From CAVVZJ01 sp963752755 (lineage in GTDB: Bacteria > Planctomycetota > Planctomycetia > Isosphaerales > Isosphaeraceae): DNA of 64,000 bases. Both the position numbers and the translations under genes were made by a program. Below the pieces are notes generated by a model that had not been told where the DNA came from, did no database searches, and saw nothing but the letters and a program-made list of their open reading frames with translations. Where the stretch lies: the NCBI GenBank assembly GCA_963752755.1, contig CAVVZJ010000002.1, forward strand, positions 103,715 to 167,714, in the 5' to 3' direction. This document shows, one piece after another, positions 43,244-53,438 of this stretch (position 1 is its first letter; each line of letters begins with the position of its first letter).

Positions 43244-46200
43244 ATGCGCCACATCATCACCACCCTGCTCCTGCTGGTTGCTCCCGCGGTCGCCCTGGCT
43301 CAGAGGGACGCGCGGGTACCCGACACGGCCCCCGAGATCGAGCGACGATCGTTCGAGATCGCCGACGGATTCGAGGTCAGCCTGTTCGCGTCCGAGTTGA
43401 CGCCGTTGCCGGCCGGCGAGGATGGCATCGCCTCGCGCGGAATCGACAAGCCGATCCAGATCAATTTCGATGCGCGGGGGCGACTCTGGGTCGCCTCGAG
43501 CGAGGTCTATCCGCAGATCAAGCCAGGTCAGAAGGCGAACGACAAGATCCTCGTCCTTGAGGATTCCGACGGCGACGGCCAGGCCGACAGGACGACCGTC
43601 TTCGCCGACGGCCTCTTGATTCCGACGGGGGTCGAGCCAGGCGATGGCGGAGCGTACGTCGCCAACAGCACGGAGATGCTTTTCTTCGAGGATACCGACG
43701 GTGACAACAAGGCCGACACACGGAAGGTCATCCTCTCCGGCTTCGGCACCGAGGATACGCACCACATCATCCACACCTTTCGCTGGGGCAACGACGGCCT
43801 GCTTTACTTCAATCAATCCACTTATATTCACTCGAATGTCGAGACGCCCTGGGGTCCGCGACGACTCGGCGGCGGGGGGATCTGGTGGTTCCGCCCGGAA
43901 TCACGCAGGTTGGAGGTATTCACCCGTGGGTTAATCAACCCCTGGGGTCACGAGATCGACCGCTGGGGGCAGCACTTTGCTACCGATGGCGCCGGTGGCG
44001 AAGGGATCAACTTCATGATCCCGGGTGCCAGCTATGCCTGGACTCCCGGAGCGGCGCGGATTGTGGCCGGCTTGAATCCCGGGAGCCCCAAGTATTGTGG
44101 CCTGGAGGTGATCTCGGGTCGTCACATGCCCGACGATATGCAAGGGGTCCTCGTCACCCACGACTTCCGAGCCAATCGCGTCTGCCGGTTCGCTCTCTCC
44201 GATGACGGCTCGGGCTTCGCTTCTCGCGAGCTGACACCGTTGATCTCAACCCGGTTTCCCGCCTTCCGGCCAGTCGATGTGAAGCTCGGCCCCGATGGCG
44301 CAATCTACATTGCCGACTGGTACAACCCAATCATCCAGCACGGTGAGGTCGATTTCCGCGATCCGAGGCGCGACCACACCCACGGTCGGATCTGGCGGTT
44401 GACGGCCCGGGGGCGACCACTGGTCGAGAAGCCGAAACTCGTGGATGCGAGCATTCCAGAATTGCTAAATGAACTCAAGGCGTCCGAAGGGTGGACGCGG
44501 CACTTCGCCAAACGGATCTTGAAAGAGCGTGAGGCAGAGGTTGTCTTACCGTCGCTTGCGGATTGGGTGGCGAAGCTGGACCCGTCGGATGTGGATGTCG
44601 AGCATCAACGACTGGAAGCGTTGTGGGTGTATCAATCGCTTGACATCCCCGAGCCGGACCTGCTGGCCACCTTGCTCCATTCGCCCGAGCCGAGGGCGCG
44701 GGCGGCGGCGGTGAGGGTTCTGACGTTCTGGAAAGGACGGCTCGGGAGTCGCGACCCACTGGCTATGCTGGCCGAGCGGGTGGAGGACGAGCATCCGAGG
44801 GTCCGACTGGAGGCGGTTCGGGCCTTGGGGCAGTTCTCGGAGCCGAGGGCGCTGGAGATCGCATTGAGGGCGCTGGATCGGCCGATCGACAAGTTCCTAG
44901 ATTATGGTCTGTGGCTGACCTGCCGCGAGTTACAAGCGGCGTGGTTGCCGGCCTTGCAGGATGGGAAGCTCGACTTGGGCGATCCGCGTAAGCTCACGTT
45001 TGCGCTTCAGGCAGCGGGCTCGCCGGAGGTGGTCGAGCCGTTGCTCCAGGCGGTCACGAGGAAGCAAATTGGGGATGAGCGGTTGACGGACGTCTTCCGG
45101 CTGATTGGGGCTCTCGGGACGCCCGAGCAGGTGGCTGCGGCCGTCGAAGTCGACAGGTGGCGCAGTCGCAGGCCGCCGCCTTGCGGGCACTCGCGGATGC
45201 CTCAGCGACACGGGGGCTCAAGCCCGCCCGTATCGGAGCCGGTGGCGGCGACCTTGAGCGATGCCCTCGACGACAAGGCGAACGAGGCCCGGCGCATTGC
45301 CGGATTGCGGGCGGTCGGCGCCTGGAAGCTCAATCGACTGCGGGAAAAGGTCCGCAAGCGAGCGGAGGACAATTCCGAGGTGGAGACGGTCCGGGTTGCG
45401 GCTGTCGACGGCGCTGGCGGACCTGGGAGGGCCGGAGAGCGTGAAGGCGCTCAACGATCTGGCGGAGTCGGATGGCTCATCTGCGGTCCGAAGGGCCGCG
45501 GTTGTCGGCCTGGCGGAGCTCGATCCGAAGGCCGCGGCGCGGAGGGCGGTCGGCCTGCTGGCGAAGACCCAGCCCGGCGACGACGTGGCGCCGGTCTTCG
45601 CGGCGTTCGCCTCCCGACGCGGCGGACCGGAGGCGTTGCGTGAAGCGCTGTCCGATCAGAGCTTGCCGCGAGATGTGGCCAAGGTTGGCCTCCGTGTGGC
45701 GAAGGGTTCGGGACGACCGGAACAGGGCTTGATCGATGCCTTGACGAAAGCTGGCAGCCTCGATGCCGCGCCCCCCCTGCCCTCGCCCGAGGAGCAGGCG
45801 TTGCTCGTCGCCGACGTCTCCCGGCTGGGCGATCCAGCACGCGGCGAGGCGATCTTCCGACGCTCGGAGTTGCAATGCCTCAACTGCCACGCCATCGCCG
45901 GCGCGGGAGGCCAAGTCGGCCCAGGGCTGGAATCGATCGGTGCGAGTGCCCCCGTGGATTACCTGATCGACTCGCTGCTCCAGCCGAACAGGGCGGTCAA
46001 GGAGGGGTATCACTCGGTCGTCGTCGCCACCGACGACGGTCGGGTGCTGTCCGGGATCGTCCTGCTCCGGACGGCTGATGAGGTCGTCCTTCGCGATGCC
46101 GATGGCCGGGAGATCCGGCTGGCGGCGGGCTCGATTGAAAAGGAGAATCCGGGCCAATCCTTGATGCCGCAGGGGCTCACCGACACCTTGACCCGCGGCG

Positions 46201-46721
46201 AGTTCCTCGACCTCGTGCGGTTTCTCTCAGAGTTGGGCAAGCCGGGGCCGTACGCCGTCGGGCCGAGACGGCTGGTTCGGCGCTGGGAGGTGTTGCCGGC
46301 GACGCCTGAATCGGCGTATGTGCTCAAGCGAATTGGCTTCGATGCAGCGATCGCGTCGCCGGACGGTGCGGGCCTGTCGTGGTCGCCGGCTTACAGCAAT
46401 GTCGCCGGGGCCTTGCCACTGACTGAGGTGCCGACCGTGCCCGATCGCGACGGTTCGCCGGCGCGGAAGTGGGTCCGTTTTTCGATCGACGTCTCGACTG
46501 GCGGTCCCTTCCGTCTCGGTCTCAATTCGGCCGAGGGATTGACCGTCTGGGTCGATGGACAACGTATCGAGGCATCTCGGACGATCGATCTGGACCTGGC
46601 ATCGGGACGACATGCCGTCACGTTCGCCATCGACCCAGCCCGGCGGGAGAAGATGCTGGCCCTCGAGTTGCTCGACGTGCCGAGCTCGACGGCTCGGTTC
46701 CAGGCGGTCCTGGGGAAGTAG
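43244..46721 (+). CDS. PVC-type dehydrogenase/HEAT/cytochrome c protein (about three frameshifts)
   Basis: Reads as one ~1,150-residue exported protein. Signal peptide (IITTLLLLVAPAVALA), beta-propeller 'membrane-bound dehydrogenase' domain (FEIADGFEVSLFASE to ADWYNPIIQHGEVDFRDPRR), HEAT repeats (PEPRARAAAVRVLTFWKGR, HPRVRLEAVRALGQFSEPRA), a heme c domain with LNCHAIAGAGGQVGPGL, and a C-terminal beta domain. Frame breaks lie near 45155, 45235 and 45410; between them the other frame reads AQSQAAALRALADA, so the protein was continuous. The family is a hallmark of Planctomycetes; electron transfer from a sugar or alcohol is suspected but unproven. Confidence 0.85.
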
Positions 46722-46796
46722 GGGGGTTTTCCGATGTCTTCGAGCGGATACGGCGTGGATCAGTTCGCGACTCCAACTCAATCTGAAGATGGTATA

Positions 46797-47127
46797 ATGG
46801 CCGGACTTGCCATCCTGGCGGTCTTGATGGCTTTTGCTTCTGACCTGCTGCGGCTTTTTGAATACAATGTCGAGTCCGTGCGATGGGACGCTGCATTCGA
46901 TGGGCAATGACCTGATCGCGAAGATCGCGGACTGGCATTCGCGTCATGGACGGTATCCCTGCACTCTCGCAGAGGCGAGCCTCGCCTCGCCGACGTCCTA
47001 TCACGGGGGATTCGAGTATCGATGGGACGGCCGAGGTGGCTTCGTCTCTTCGATCGGAGTGCCCGACGGCGTGAATCCGAGGCAGGATTACGAGAGTCAT
47101 TCGAAGTCTTCGAATTGCTACGATTGA
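46797..47127 (+). CDS. Small membrane-anchored hypothetical protein (one frameshift)
   Basis: The first frame reads MAGLAILAVLMAFASDLLRL, an anchor, then EYNVESVRWDAAF. At about 46903 it shifts and continues GNDLIAKIADWHSRHGRYPC, TLAEASLA, and a C-terminus with FEYRWDGRGGFVSSIGV. The 'HGRYP..L' segment is common in small planctomycete exported proteins. A perfect extended -10 box (TGGTATAAT, 46790-46798) overlaps the ATG, so either the start is further in or the box is chance. Function unknown. Confidence 0.5.
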
Positions 47128-47141
47128 TCGGGGAATTCTCG

Positions 47142-47504
47142 ATGGCAGAGTTCGACAAGGAATCCACAACCATGCCCGACCATTACCACGACGCGGCCGA
47201 CCTCAAGAAGTTCAAGGAGATGCGTCAGCTTGCGCCGAAGGATTTCGAGGCGTGGTTGGAGCTCAACAACATCGTCGGTCGCGCGGACGGCGCGATTCCG
47301 AAGAAGTACAGGGAATTGATCGCCCTGGCGGTGGCCTGTACGACGCAATGCCCCTACTGCATCGAGGCCCATGCGAAGGCGGCAAAGACCGCCGGGGCGT
47401 CGCGCGAGGAGGTCGTCGAGACGTCGTTCCTAGCGGCGGCCTTGAGGGCGGGCGGGGCGGCGACCCACGGGGCGATGGCGTTGAAGTTTTTCGACCAGGA
47501 GTAG
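47142..47504 (+). CDS. Carboxymuconolactone decarboxylase/AhpD-like protein
   Basis: 120 residues, all-helical CMD fold. YRELIALAVACTTQCPYCIEAHAKAAKTAG has the CxxC with the downstream His, the AhpD-like redox site used in alkylhydroperoxidase-type reactions. LAAALRAGGAATHG follows. Start 47142 or 47172 (MPDHYHDAADLKKFKE) are both possible. Same direction as its neighbours. Confidence 0.88.
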   Translation: MAEFDKESTTMPDHYHDAADLKKFKEMRQLAPKDFEAWLELNNIVGRADGAIPKKYRELIALAVACTTQCPYCIEAHAKAAKTAGASREEVVETSFLAAALRAGGAATHGAMALKFFDQE

Positions 47505-47586
47505 GCAAAGCCCCGAGAAGGTCCAATGTGGAAGAATCATCCCGAGTCTCATCGAGACGGCTGCATGAGACAAGTGGCTCGCAGTT

Positions 47587-48119
47587 TTGATTGCCGGGAT
47601 GCTGCTGGCTCTGGGGTTTTCCTGCTCGAACGGACAGCCGGCCGGGACGTCCGCGCCGAAGAGTGGGACGGGGGACGGTGTTTCCCCGATCGATGCGGAG
47701 GCGTGGAAGACGCTGAACCCCGTCGCGGGTCAGTTGATCTATGTGCCGGTCTATTCGCATGTCTATAGTAGTAACGAGCCGAGGCCGTTCCCCCTGGCCG
47801 CGACATTGAGCGTCCGGAACACCGACCCGGAACGGCCGATCGCGGTCGGTTCGGTGAGGTACTACGACTCGGGCGGAAAGCTCGTCCGCGAGCATCTCAG
47901 GCGCCGATCCGTCTGGCGCCGATGGCCTCGACGGAGTTCTTCGTCGCCGAGAACGATGCCGCAGGAGGCTTCGGGGCAAACTTCCTGGTGGACTGGGTGG
48001 CCGAGGAGCCAGTCAACCCGCCGGTTGTCGAGGCGGTCATGATTGGCACGGCTCGCACGCAGGGCATTTCGTTCGTCGGCGAAGGGCGGGTTATCCGGAA
48101 CCTGACGGCTTCGCAGTGA
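47587..48119 (+). CDS. DUF3124 family lipoprotein (one frameshift)
   Basis: The N-terminus ends with a lipobox (LLALGFSCSNG). The domain reads LIYVPVYSHVYSSNEPRPF, LAATLSVRNTDPERPI and VRYYDSGGKLVREHL, then shifts frame at about 47900 and continues MASTEFFVAENDAAGGFGAN, FLVDWVAEEPV and EAVMIGTARTQGISFVGEGR. This is the DUF3124 pattern. The start is uncertain: TTG 47587 or ATG 47599, or an ATG near 47562 if another base is missing. Role unknown. Confidence 0.75.
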
Positions 48120-48129
48120 GCCGGTGCGA

Positions 48130-48187
48130 GGCGTTGTTGCACGAAGATGGTCGGTTCGGTCACCGACCATCTTCGTGCAACAACGCC
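48130..48187. repeat. Perfect palindrome with 25-bp arms
   Basis: Arms 48130-48154 and 48163-48187, starting GGCGTTGTTGCACGAAGA, are perfect reverse complements around an eight-base loop. It begins 11 bases after the DUF3124 stop and ends 17 bases before the IS5 element. It could be a strong terminator without U-tract, or two IS ends left joined after excision. Confidence 0.9.
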
Positions 48188-48203
48188 CCGTCGAGGCAGA
48201 ATA

Positions 48204-49111
48204 AGAGCGTCTAACAAAACCCAGAGAATAGCGCACTCGCACAGATCTTGATGCAGGCTAAGGTCAGGAACGCCTGATGGATATCCGGCCGTTTCTCGTA
48301 GCGGACGCGCAGCCGACGGTTCTGGTGGACCCAGGCCAGCGTCCGCTCTACTGGCCACCGCGTCTCTCCCAGACCCGATTCGTCATCGATACCCTTCTCC
48401 GGCAAGATCGGCTCGATCCCCAATTCCCGCAGCCCCTGACGGTGTGGCTCCGAGTCGTAGGCCAGGTCCCCCTGCAGGGCGTCGGGACGCTTCCGCGGGC
48501 GGCCGACCTTGCCCGCCACCGCCGGGATCTTGCGGAACAGCGGCGCGAATTCGGAGATGTCGTTGCGGTTGGCGGCCGTCCCGCTCACGGCCATGGGGAT
48601 GCCCGAGGCGTCGGTCAGGACGTGGTGCTTGCTGCCCGGCTTGCCCCGATCCACGGGGCTGGGGCCAGTGGCCCCGCCGCCGTAGGCCGCGCGGACCGAG
48701 GAGCTATCGATCAGCGCCCGCGACCCATCGATCTTGTCGGCCCCGCGGAGCCGGGCCAGCAGGACCCGGTAGATCCGGTCCCAGGTGCCGTCGGCCTGCC
48801 AGTCGCGCAGGCGTCGCCAGCAGGTCATCCCCGAGCCGCAGCCCATCTCACACGGCAGGTCCTCCCAGGGGATGCCGGTCTTCAGCACGAAGAGAATCCC
48901 GGTCAAGGCCTCGCGATTGCCGACGGGGGGGCGTCCCCCCTTGGGGCTCGGCGGCGGCAGCGGCGGTAAGAGCGGGCCGACGACTTCCCAGAGTTCATCG
49001 GGCAGGATGGGCTTGGCCATGGTCGAAATCTCCCGGTCACTCGGATCGAGGAGACAACGAGCGATCGGCATGCCGAAGACCGGCAACGCTGGAGGTTTTG
49101 TTAGACGCTCT
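48204..49111 (-). mobile_element. IS5 family insertion sequence, complete
   Basis: 908 bases. Terminal inverted repeats AGAGCGTCTAACAAAACC (left from 48204) and its complement (right, ending 49111) are perfect over 18 bases. The dinucleotide TA flanks both ends (48202-48203 and 49112-49113), as expected for the TA target duplication of the IS427/ISL2 side of IS5. One intact transposase gene. Probably young. Confidence 0.9.
48211..49020 (-). CDS. IS5 family transposase
   Basis: 269 residues, intact DDE transposase. N-terminal DUF4096-like part (LPDELWEVVGPLLPPLPP, ILFVLKTGIPWEDLP, CWRRLRDWQADGTWDRI), then catalytic ALIDSSSVRA (first Asp), HVLTDASGIPMAV, LQGDLAYDSEPHRQGL (second Asp) and WPVERTLAWVHQNRRL (Glu). 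The start ATG 49020 has GGGAGA close upstream. The gene overlaps the right-hand part of the left IR at its 3' end. Confidence 0.93.
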   Translation of the reverse strand: MAKPILPDELWEVVGPLLPPLPPPSPKGGRPPVGNREALTGILFVLKTGIPWEDLPCEMGCGSGMTCWRRLRDWQADGTWDRIYRVLLARLRGADKIDGSRALIDSSSVRAAYGGGATGPSPVDRGKPGSKHHVLTDASGIPMAVSGTAANRNDISEFAPLFRKIPAVAGKVGRPRKRPDALQGDLAYDSEPHRQGLRELGIEPILPEKGIDDESGLGETRWPVERTLAWVHQNRRLRVRYEKRPDIHQAFLTLACIKICASALFSGFC

Positions 49112-50098
49112 TAGGGGACTTATCCTGACCGCTGCACAAGTCCCAAACGGGAACGGTCCGGAGTCGGTCCCCATGAGCGCCCCTCAAAGTAATCCGCCCG
49201 ACGTGGCCTGTCCACCGGCGGTCGACGAGTTGCCGCGGCAGATCCGCCGGCGGCTTGACGAGATCATCGCCTACTGCGTCGAGGACTCGGCACCCGCGTC
49301 GTTCCTCGACTTTGAGACGGCCCTCCTGGCGCTGCTGCGGTCGCTGGGATGCCTGCTGATCCAGCTCTTCCTCCGCGCGCGCCACGACCGGCTCGATCTG
49401 GCCGACTGGGAGGCGCGCGGCTATCCCGTCGCCGACCCCGCCGCCGCTCGGACGCTCAAGACCGGTTGCGGGCCGGTCACCTACCTCCGCGCCTTCCTCG
49501 TGCCGCGGCACGGCGGCGGGCCGGGCATCCATCCCCTGGACGTGGCGCTGGGCCTGACCGGCGACGGCTTCAGCCCGTTGATCATCGGCTGGTTCGGCCG
49601 GTGGGCCACCCGGGTCAGCTTCCGGGTCGCCAGCGACCTGGGGGCGATGTTCCTGGGCACGGCGCCCCCGGAGTGGGCGCGCAGGCGACACGGCGCGGCT
49701 TTCCGCCCGGGACCGCCAGGACGGTCCCGATCCTCATCGACGGCGAGACGTGTTTGGAGCGTCGGCTCCGGCGGCTGTTCCGGGGTGCGATCCTGACGCT
49801 GGACGTGCGGCATGCGCAGGAGAAGCTCTGGGAGGTGGGTCGGCTGTTCCATCGCGAGGGCAGCGTGGAGCGGACGTGCTGGGTCGAGGAGTTGGAGGCG
49901 TTGCTCTACAAGGGGCATGTGCGGGCGTTACTGCGACGGTTGAAGCAGGAACTGGGGGGCGTGAGCCGGCGCGGCCCGGGGACGAAGGCGAAACGGCGGG
50001 TGCTGAAGAAGGTGCTCGCCTACCTGGAGGATCGGATGAAGCTGATGGACTACGGGCGGTTGCAAAAGGCGGACCTGGTGATCGCCACGGGAGTGGTG

Positions 50099-51622
50099 GA
50101 CACTTCTCGCTGATCCCGACTGCTCACGTCCCCAGTCATGCGGCCCGATGCCTGGAAACCGGCATCGGATCGGCTGGTTCCCGTCCGACATCGGAGTCGC
50201 TTGGCCAACGCCTGCGAAGGGCCCGCTCCCGCTTCCAGTACCGATCCATCAGCAGGACCAGGAAACGCACCGTCGTCCGCCGTCCCCGCCACTTGTACCG
50301 GGCCTTCTCCTGGTGACGCAGCGTGCGGTTGACCCGCTCCACATGGTTGTTCGTCCGCACCCGCCGGCACGCCGGGCTCTTCAGGAAGGCGATCATCTTG
50401 GCGAACTTCTCGGGCGTCAGCATCCCGATCGCTGCCGCCAACTCGGGCACCGCCAGGAACGCCCCGCTCCGCAGCAACGCCGCATGCCGGCCCCAGGCCA
50501 GCGCCTCGCTCTGCCCCTCCTCGAAGAGCATCCCCAGGCGGTCGACGAAGTCCCGCAGGATCTTCAACTCGGGCAGGTAGCTGAGCATCGTGGCCAGGTC
50601 GGCCCGCTGCCGGGCGTCCATCCGATCCCGACGCTTGACGATCAGGTGGCGATGCTTGCAGACGAAGGCCGACTTCTCCTTGTTCGTCAGGCCACGCCGC
50701 CTGGCTCGGGCCTTGGACGGGCGGCCCCGCTTCCGCTTGCGGCCCCGGTTGCCCCGCCGGGACAGCCCCCGACGCAGCCGCCGCACGGCATCCAGGACAT
50801 GGCTATGGAGTTCCTTCAGGACATGGAAGACGCACAGTTGGTGGCGGGCGTCCGGCCACAACTCGGCGAGCAGCGTCCGGGTAGAGGTTCGAGCCGTCGG
50901 TGACGACCACCTCGGGCACCAGCCCCCACGTCTTGAGGTTCTTCAGGAACCGCCGCATGTGGCCCCGGTCGTTGCGGCTGACCAGGGCGAAGGCCACGGG
51001 GAGGTCCTGGAGCGGGTCGGTGGCCAGCAGCAGCGTATGCCGGCCCAGGTGGAGTTCATCGACGCAGAGCGTGCCGCTGAAGCGCTCCAGGACCCAGCGG
51101 CGGTGCTCGGCCATGTCCAGACGCCGGGCCTCCCGGTGGAGGCAGTCGTAGACGAAGCCGTCGGAGAGGTCCAGGCAGGAAGTCCCGGCTCATCGAGGCG
51201 ATGACCCGCTCGACGCTCATGCCGTCGTCGAGGATGCGGTCGATGACGGCCCGCCGGACCTTGTTGTCGTAGAGGGCCTTGGGCTCGACATCCGGCGGCG
51301 TGGTGCGGAAGGTCCTGGAGCAGGAGCAGCGGGCCCGGTACTCGCCGTAGGTGACGTCGAGGAAGACGACCTGCTTGTAGGCGATGGTGCGGACCAGGCG
51401 GTGGTGGATCGCCTTGCGCCGCCCGGGCTTGCCGCAGTTCGGGCACGGGGCTTTGCGGGGGGCGCAGCGGACGGGTATGGTGCGGACGTGGGGGCCGATG
51501 GTCTCCATGGCCTGCGTGCTCCGGTGGGATTCGGGTAGTCACCCTCCAGCACGCAGGCTCTATCTCCTGGCGTCAAGGCCCCTTACGACCCCCAAGCCCT
51601 GTCGGGATCGGCGAGAAGTGTC
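50099..51622 (-). mobile_element. ISL3-like insertion sequence inside the ISKra4 gene
   Basis: 1,524 bases. Inverted repeats start GACACTTCTCGC at 50099 and, as complement, at 51622; 21 of 22 bases match. The target duplication is GAGTGGTG (50091-50098 and 51623-51630). Removing the element restores the ISKra4 reading ATGVVEGAAR. The transposase is frameshifted, so the element is not autonomous as read. Confidence 0.93.
50136..51508 (-). pseudogene. Zinc-ribbon DDE transposase (ISL3-like), two frameshifts
   Basis: From 51508: a zinc ribbon (APCPNCGKPGRRKAIHHR, then CSCSRTFRTTPPDV), a helix-turn-helix part (VERVIASMSRDF), then after a break near 51180 the catalytic CVDELHLGRHTLLLATDP (Asp) and VTDGSNLYP (Asp). 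After a second break near 50880 comes ARHQLCVFHVLKELHSHV, and later RTNNHVERVNRTLRHQEK with the Glu. All catalytic positions survive, but not in one frame. Similar in plan to the transposase at 56800-58190. Confidence 0.8.
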
Positions 51623-51872
51623 GAGTGGTGGAGGGGGCGGCGCGGTACGTGGTCGGCGAGCGTCTGGATCACAGCGGGAAGAGGGGGATCGAGGAGCGGG
51701 CGGAAGCGGTCTTGTTGCTGCGGTGTATCGAGGTCAATGGGGACTGGGAAGCGTTCATGAGATGGGGCCAAGAGCGACGTCATCAAGAGCTTGAGCGCGG
51801 GCAGGTCGTTCAGATCCGAAGCAAGCTCCCCAGCCAGCTCCCGGGTGCAGCATGAGCATCACGGCCTTGCAG

Positions 51873-53159
51873 CAGGGCTGGCGCACACTAACATGCTAAT
51901 GCGGTAATGACATCCATGAGGAACCCCTCGCTCCATCCGCAGCTTCGGCGCTTCCTGACGAGGCTCATGCGACGGTCGGGGTGTGGCTTGAGGATCGAGA
52001 GGGTGAAGCGGTCGAGCCAGGGGATGTTCGCCCCGAGCCCCCGCTCGCGGATCCGCGATTCGTCCTCGCGGAACGTCACCTCGAGGGTCCAGTGGCCCGC
52101 GTTCTCCACCGACCAGGGGCCGCGCACCGCCCGGGCGAACCGGTCCAAGTCCACCGGCAGGCGGCTGAGATCGTAGCGGACCGCGAGGCTCTGCTCCCCG
52201 CCCGCCCGCCGCCGCGACGTCACCACGCCGACCGACTTCCGCCGCTTCCATTCGGCCGGACCCGGCCGGCCCTCGGGAACCGGCAGCGGCAGGGAGGTCC
52301 GCTGTTCCTGGCGGCCGGGACCGCGATCGGTCGTCGTGAGTTCCTGGGCCGTCCCGATGGCGTCGTCGAGTCGCTCGTCGATGGGCTCGATGACCGCCGC
52401 GGGCAACGACTCGGGATTCCGCTTCAGGGCCAGGACGGAGTCGGCCTGGCCGCCGATGACCGCCGCGGCGATCGCCTTCTGGGCCCCCATGGCGTCGCTC
52501 GTGACGATGCCGGCCCGGACGTCGCTGCTCTTCCGCCGCTCGGGGATCGCGGTGATCTCGTGGGACTTCTCGGCACCGACCTCCTGTCCCCGGGCCAACC
52601 CGGACTCGCCGGCCCAGGCGGTGACGACGTGCAGGACGCCGCGGTCGTTCTTCGCGTCGTGGCTGCGGCGGGCCGTCTGGCCGTCGAGGGCGATGACCGG
52701 GCGATCGACGCCCGTCTCGGCGATGGCCTCGTCGCGGAGGCGGGCGATCCAGGCGTGGAAGGCGGCCGCGACGGCCCCGGGCTTGAGCCGCATCAGGACG
52801 CGACGGACGACGTCCTGGCCGGGGATGCCGTGGGGCCGGTCGAGCCGGCCGGTGAGGAGTTCGGCCTGGCCCTCGGCCCAGCGGGCGATGGCGGTGGGCC
52901 CGGCGGCGCCGGCGAGGACCGCCAGGACGGCGAGGACCAGGACGCCGGGCCGGGGGTGCCGCCGGTTGCGGGGGGAGCGTGGGTCCTCCAGGGCGGAGAA
53001 GGACTCCCCGATCTCGTCCCGCCTGCTGCGGGGGCTCGCCATCGCCGACCTCCGACCCCCGGGTCGGGTTCACGACCCGGTGGTCGGTAGACCCGGTCCG
53101 ACGAGCGGCGCAAGACCGCAGAGTTTGCTAAATCGTCATAAAAGTGCGCGCTGGCCCTG
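51873..53159 (-). mobile_element. ISAs1 family insertion sequence, copy 1 (no target duplication)
   Basis: Ends CAGGGCTGGCGCACAC (left, 51873) and GTGCGCGCTGGCCCTG (right, 53159), imperfect inverted repeats of the same type as copy 2. The flanks do not match: left is ISKra4 3' sequence, right is the interior of an IS701-like gene. So one side has been lost or exchanged after insertion. Confidence 0.8.
51888..53042 (-). CDS. ISAs1 family transposase, copy 1
   Basis: 384 residues, open from end to end. Family features: SFSALEDPRSPRNRRHPRPG, RRVLMRLKPGAVAAAFHAWI, VIALDGQTARRSHDAKNDRG with first Asp, LHVVTAWAGESGLARGQEV, TSDAMGAQKAIAAAV with second Asp, and WSVENAGHWTLEVTFREDE with Glu. It differs strongly from copy 2, so they are two distinct ISAs1 elements rather than a recent duplication. 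Confidence 0.92.
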   Translation of the reverse strand: MASPRSRRDEIGESFSALEDPRSPRNRRHPRPGVLVLAVLAVLAGAAGPTAIARWAEGQAELLTGRLDRPHGIPGQDVVRRVLMRLKPGAVAAAFHAWIARLRDEAIAETGVDRPVIALDGQTARRSHDAKNDRGVLHVVTAWAGESGLARGQEVGAEKSHEITAIPERRKSSDVRAGIVTSDAMGAQKAIAAAVIGGQADSVLALKRNPESLPAAVIEPIDERLDDAIGTAQELTTTDRGPGRQEQRTSLPLPVPEGRPGPAEWKRRKSVGVVTSRRRAGGEQSLAVRYDLSRLPVDLDRFARAVRGPWSVENAGHWTLEVTFREDESRIRERGLGANIPWLDRFTLSILKPHPDRRMSLVRKRRSCGWSEGFLMDVITALAC

Positions 53160-53438
53160 GGGCAGCGAGCGGTGTCTTCGTGGAAGGTGCAGGTGCCCCA
53201 GACGGGGGCGTCCGAGCGGTGGACCTTGGTGTCATCGACGGCCCAGACATGGTCGCCGTGCCAGAGCCGCCCGGGAGCCTCCTCGATCAGGCGAGTCAGG
53301 GCGGTGGTCACCCAGCCCGTCCGCCAGGTGCCGGACTCGGCGAAGCGTTCCAGGGCCTTCCAGTCGGCGATCCGCTCGATGGCGGTGACCGACTGGGTGA
53401 TGGTGTGCTCTTCGGGGTTGATCGCCAGGGCGGTGATC
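53160..53438 (-). pseudogene. IS701-like transposase, middle fragment
   Basis: Reads ITALAINPEEHTITQS, RIADWKALERFAESGTWRTG, LWHGDHVWAVDDTKVHRS (first catalytic Asp pair) and WGTCTFHEDTARCP, where it is cut by the end of ISAs1 copy 1. Its N-terminus is on the other side of ISAs1 copy 2 (54747-54854). The C-terminal half is missing from the window. Confidence 0.8.

Larger units (their letters stand above)
49173..51855 (+). pseudogene. ISKra4-like transposase, frameshifted and split by an inserted IS
   Basis: The first part (MSAPQSNPPDVACPPAV, HPLDVALGLTGDGFSPLI, RVASDLGAMFLGTAPPEWAR) breaks frame near 49690. The next part continues VPILIDGETCLERRLRRLFR, VLKKVLAYLEDRMKLMDYGR, DLVIATGVV and stops at 50098. 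The remaining C-terminus (VEGAARYVVGERLDHSGK, LRCIEVNGDWEAFMRWGQER, VVQIRSK) is found at 51623-51855. The 1,524-base element between them is a separate IS with an 8-base target duplication. Joined, the order is exactly ISKra4-like. The gene is dead. Confidence 0.88.
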
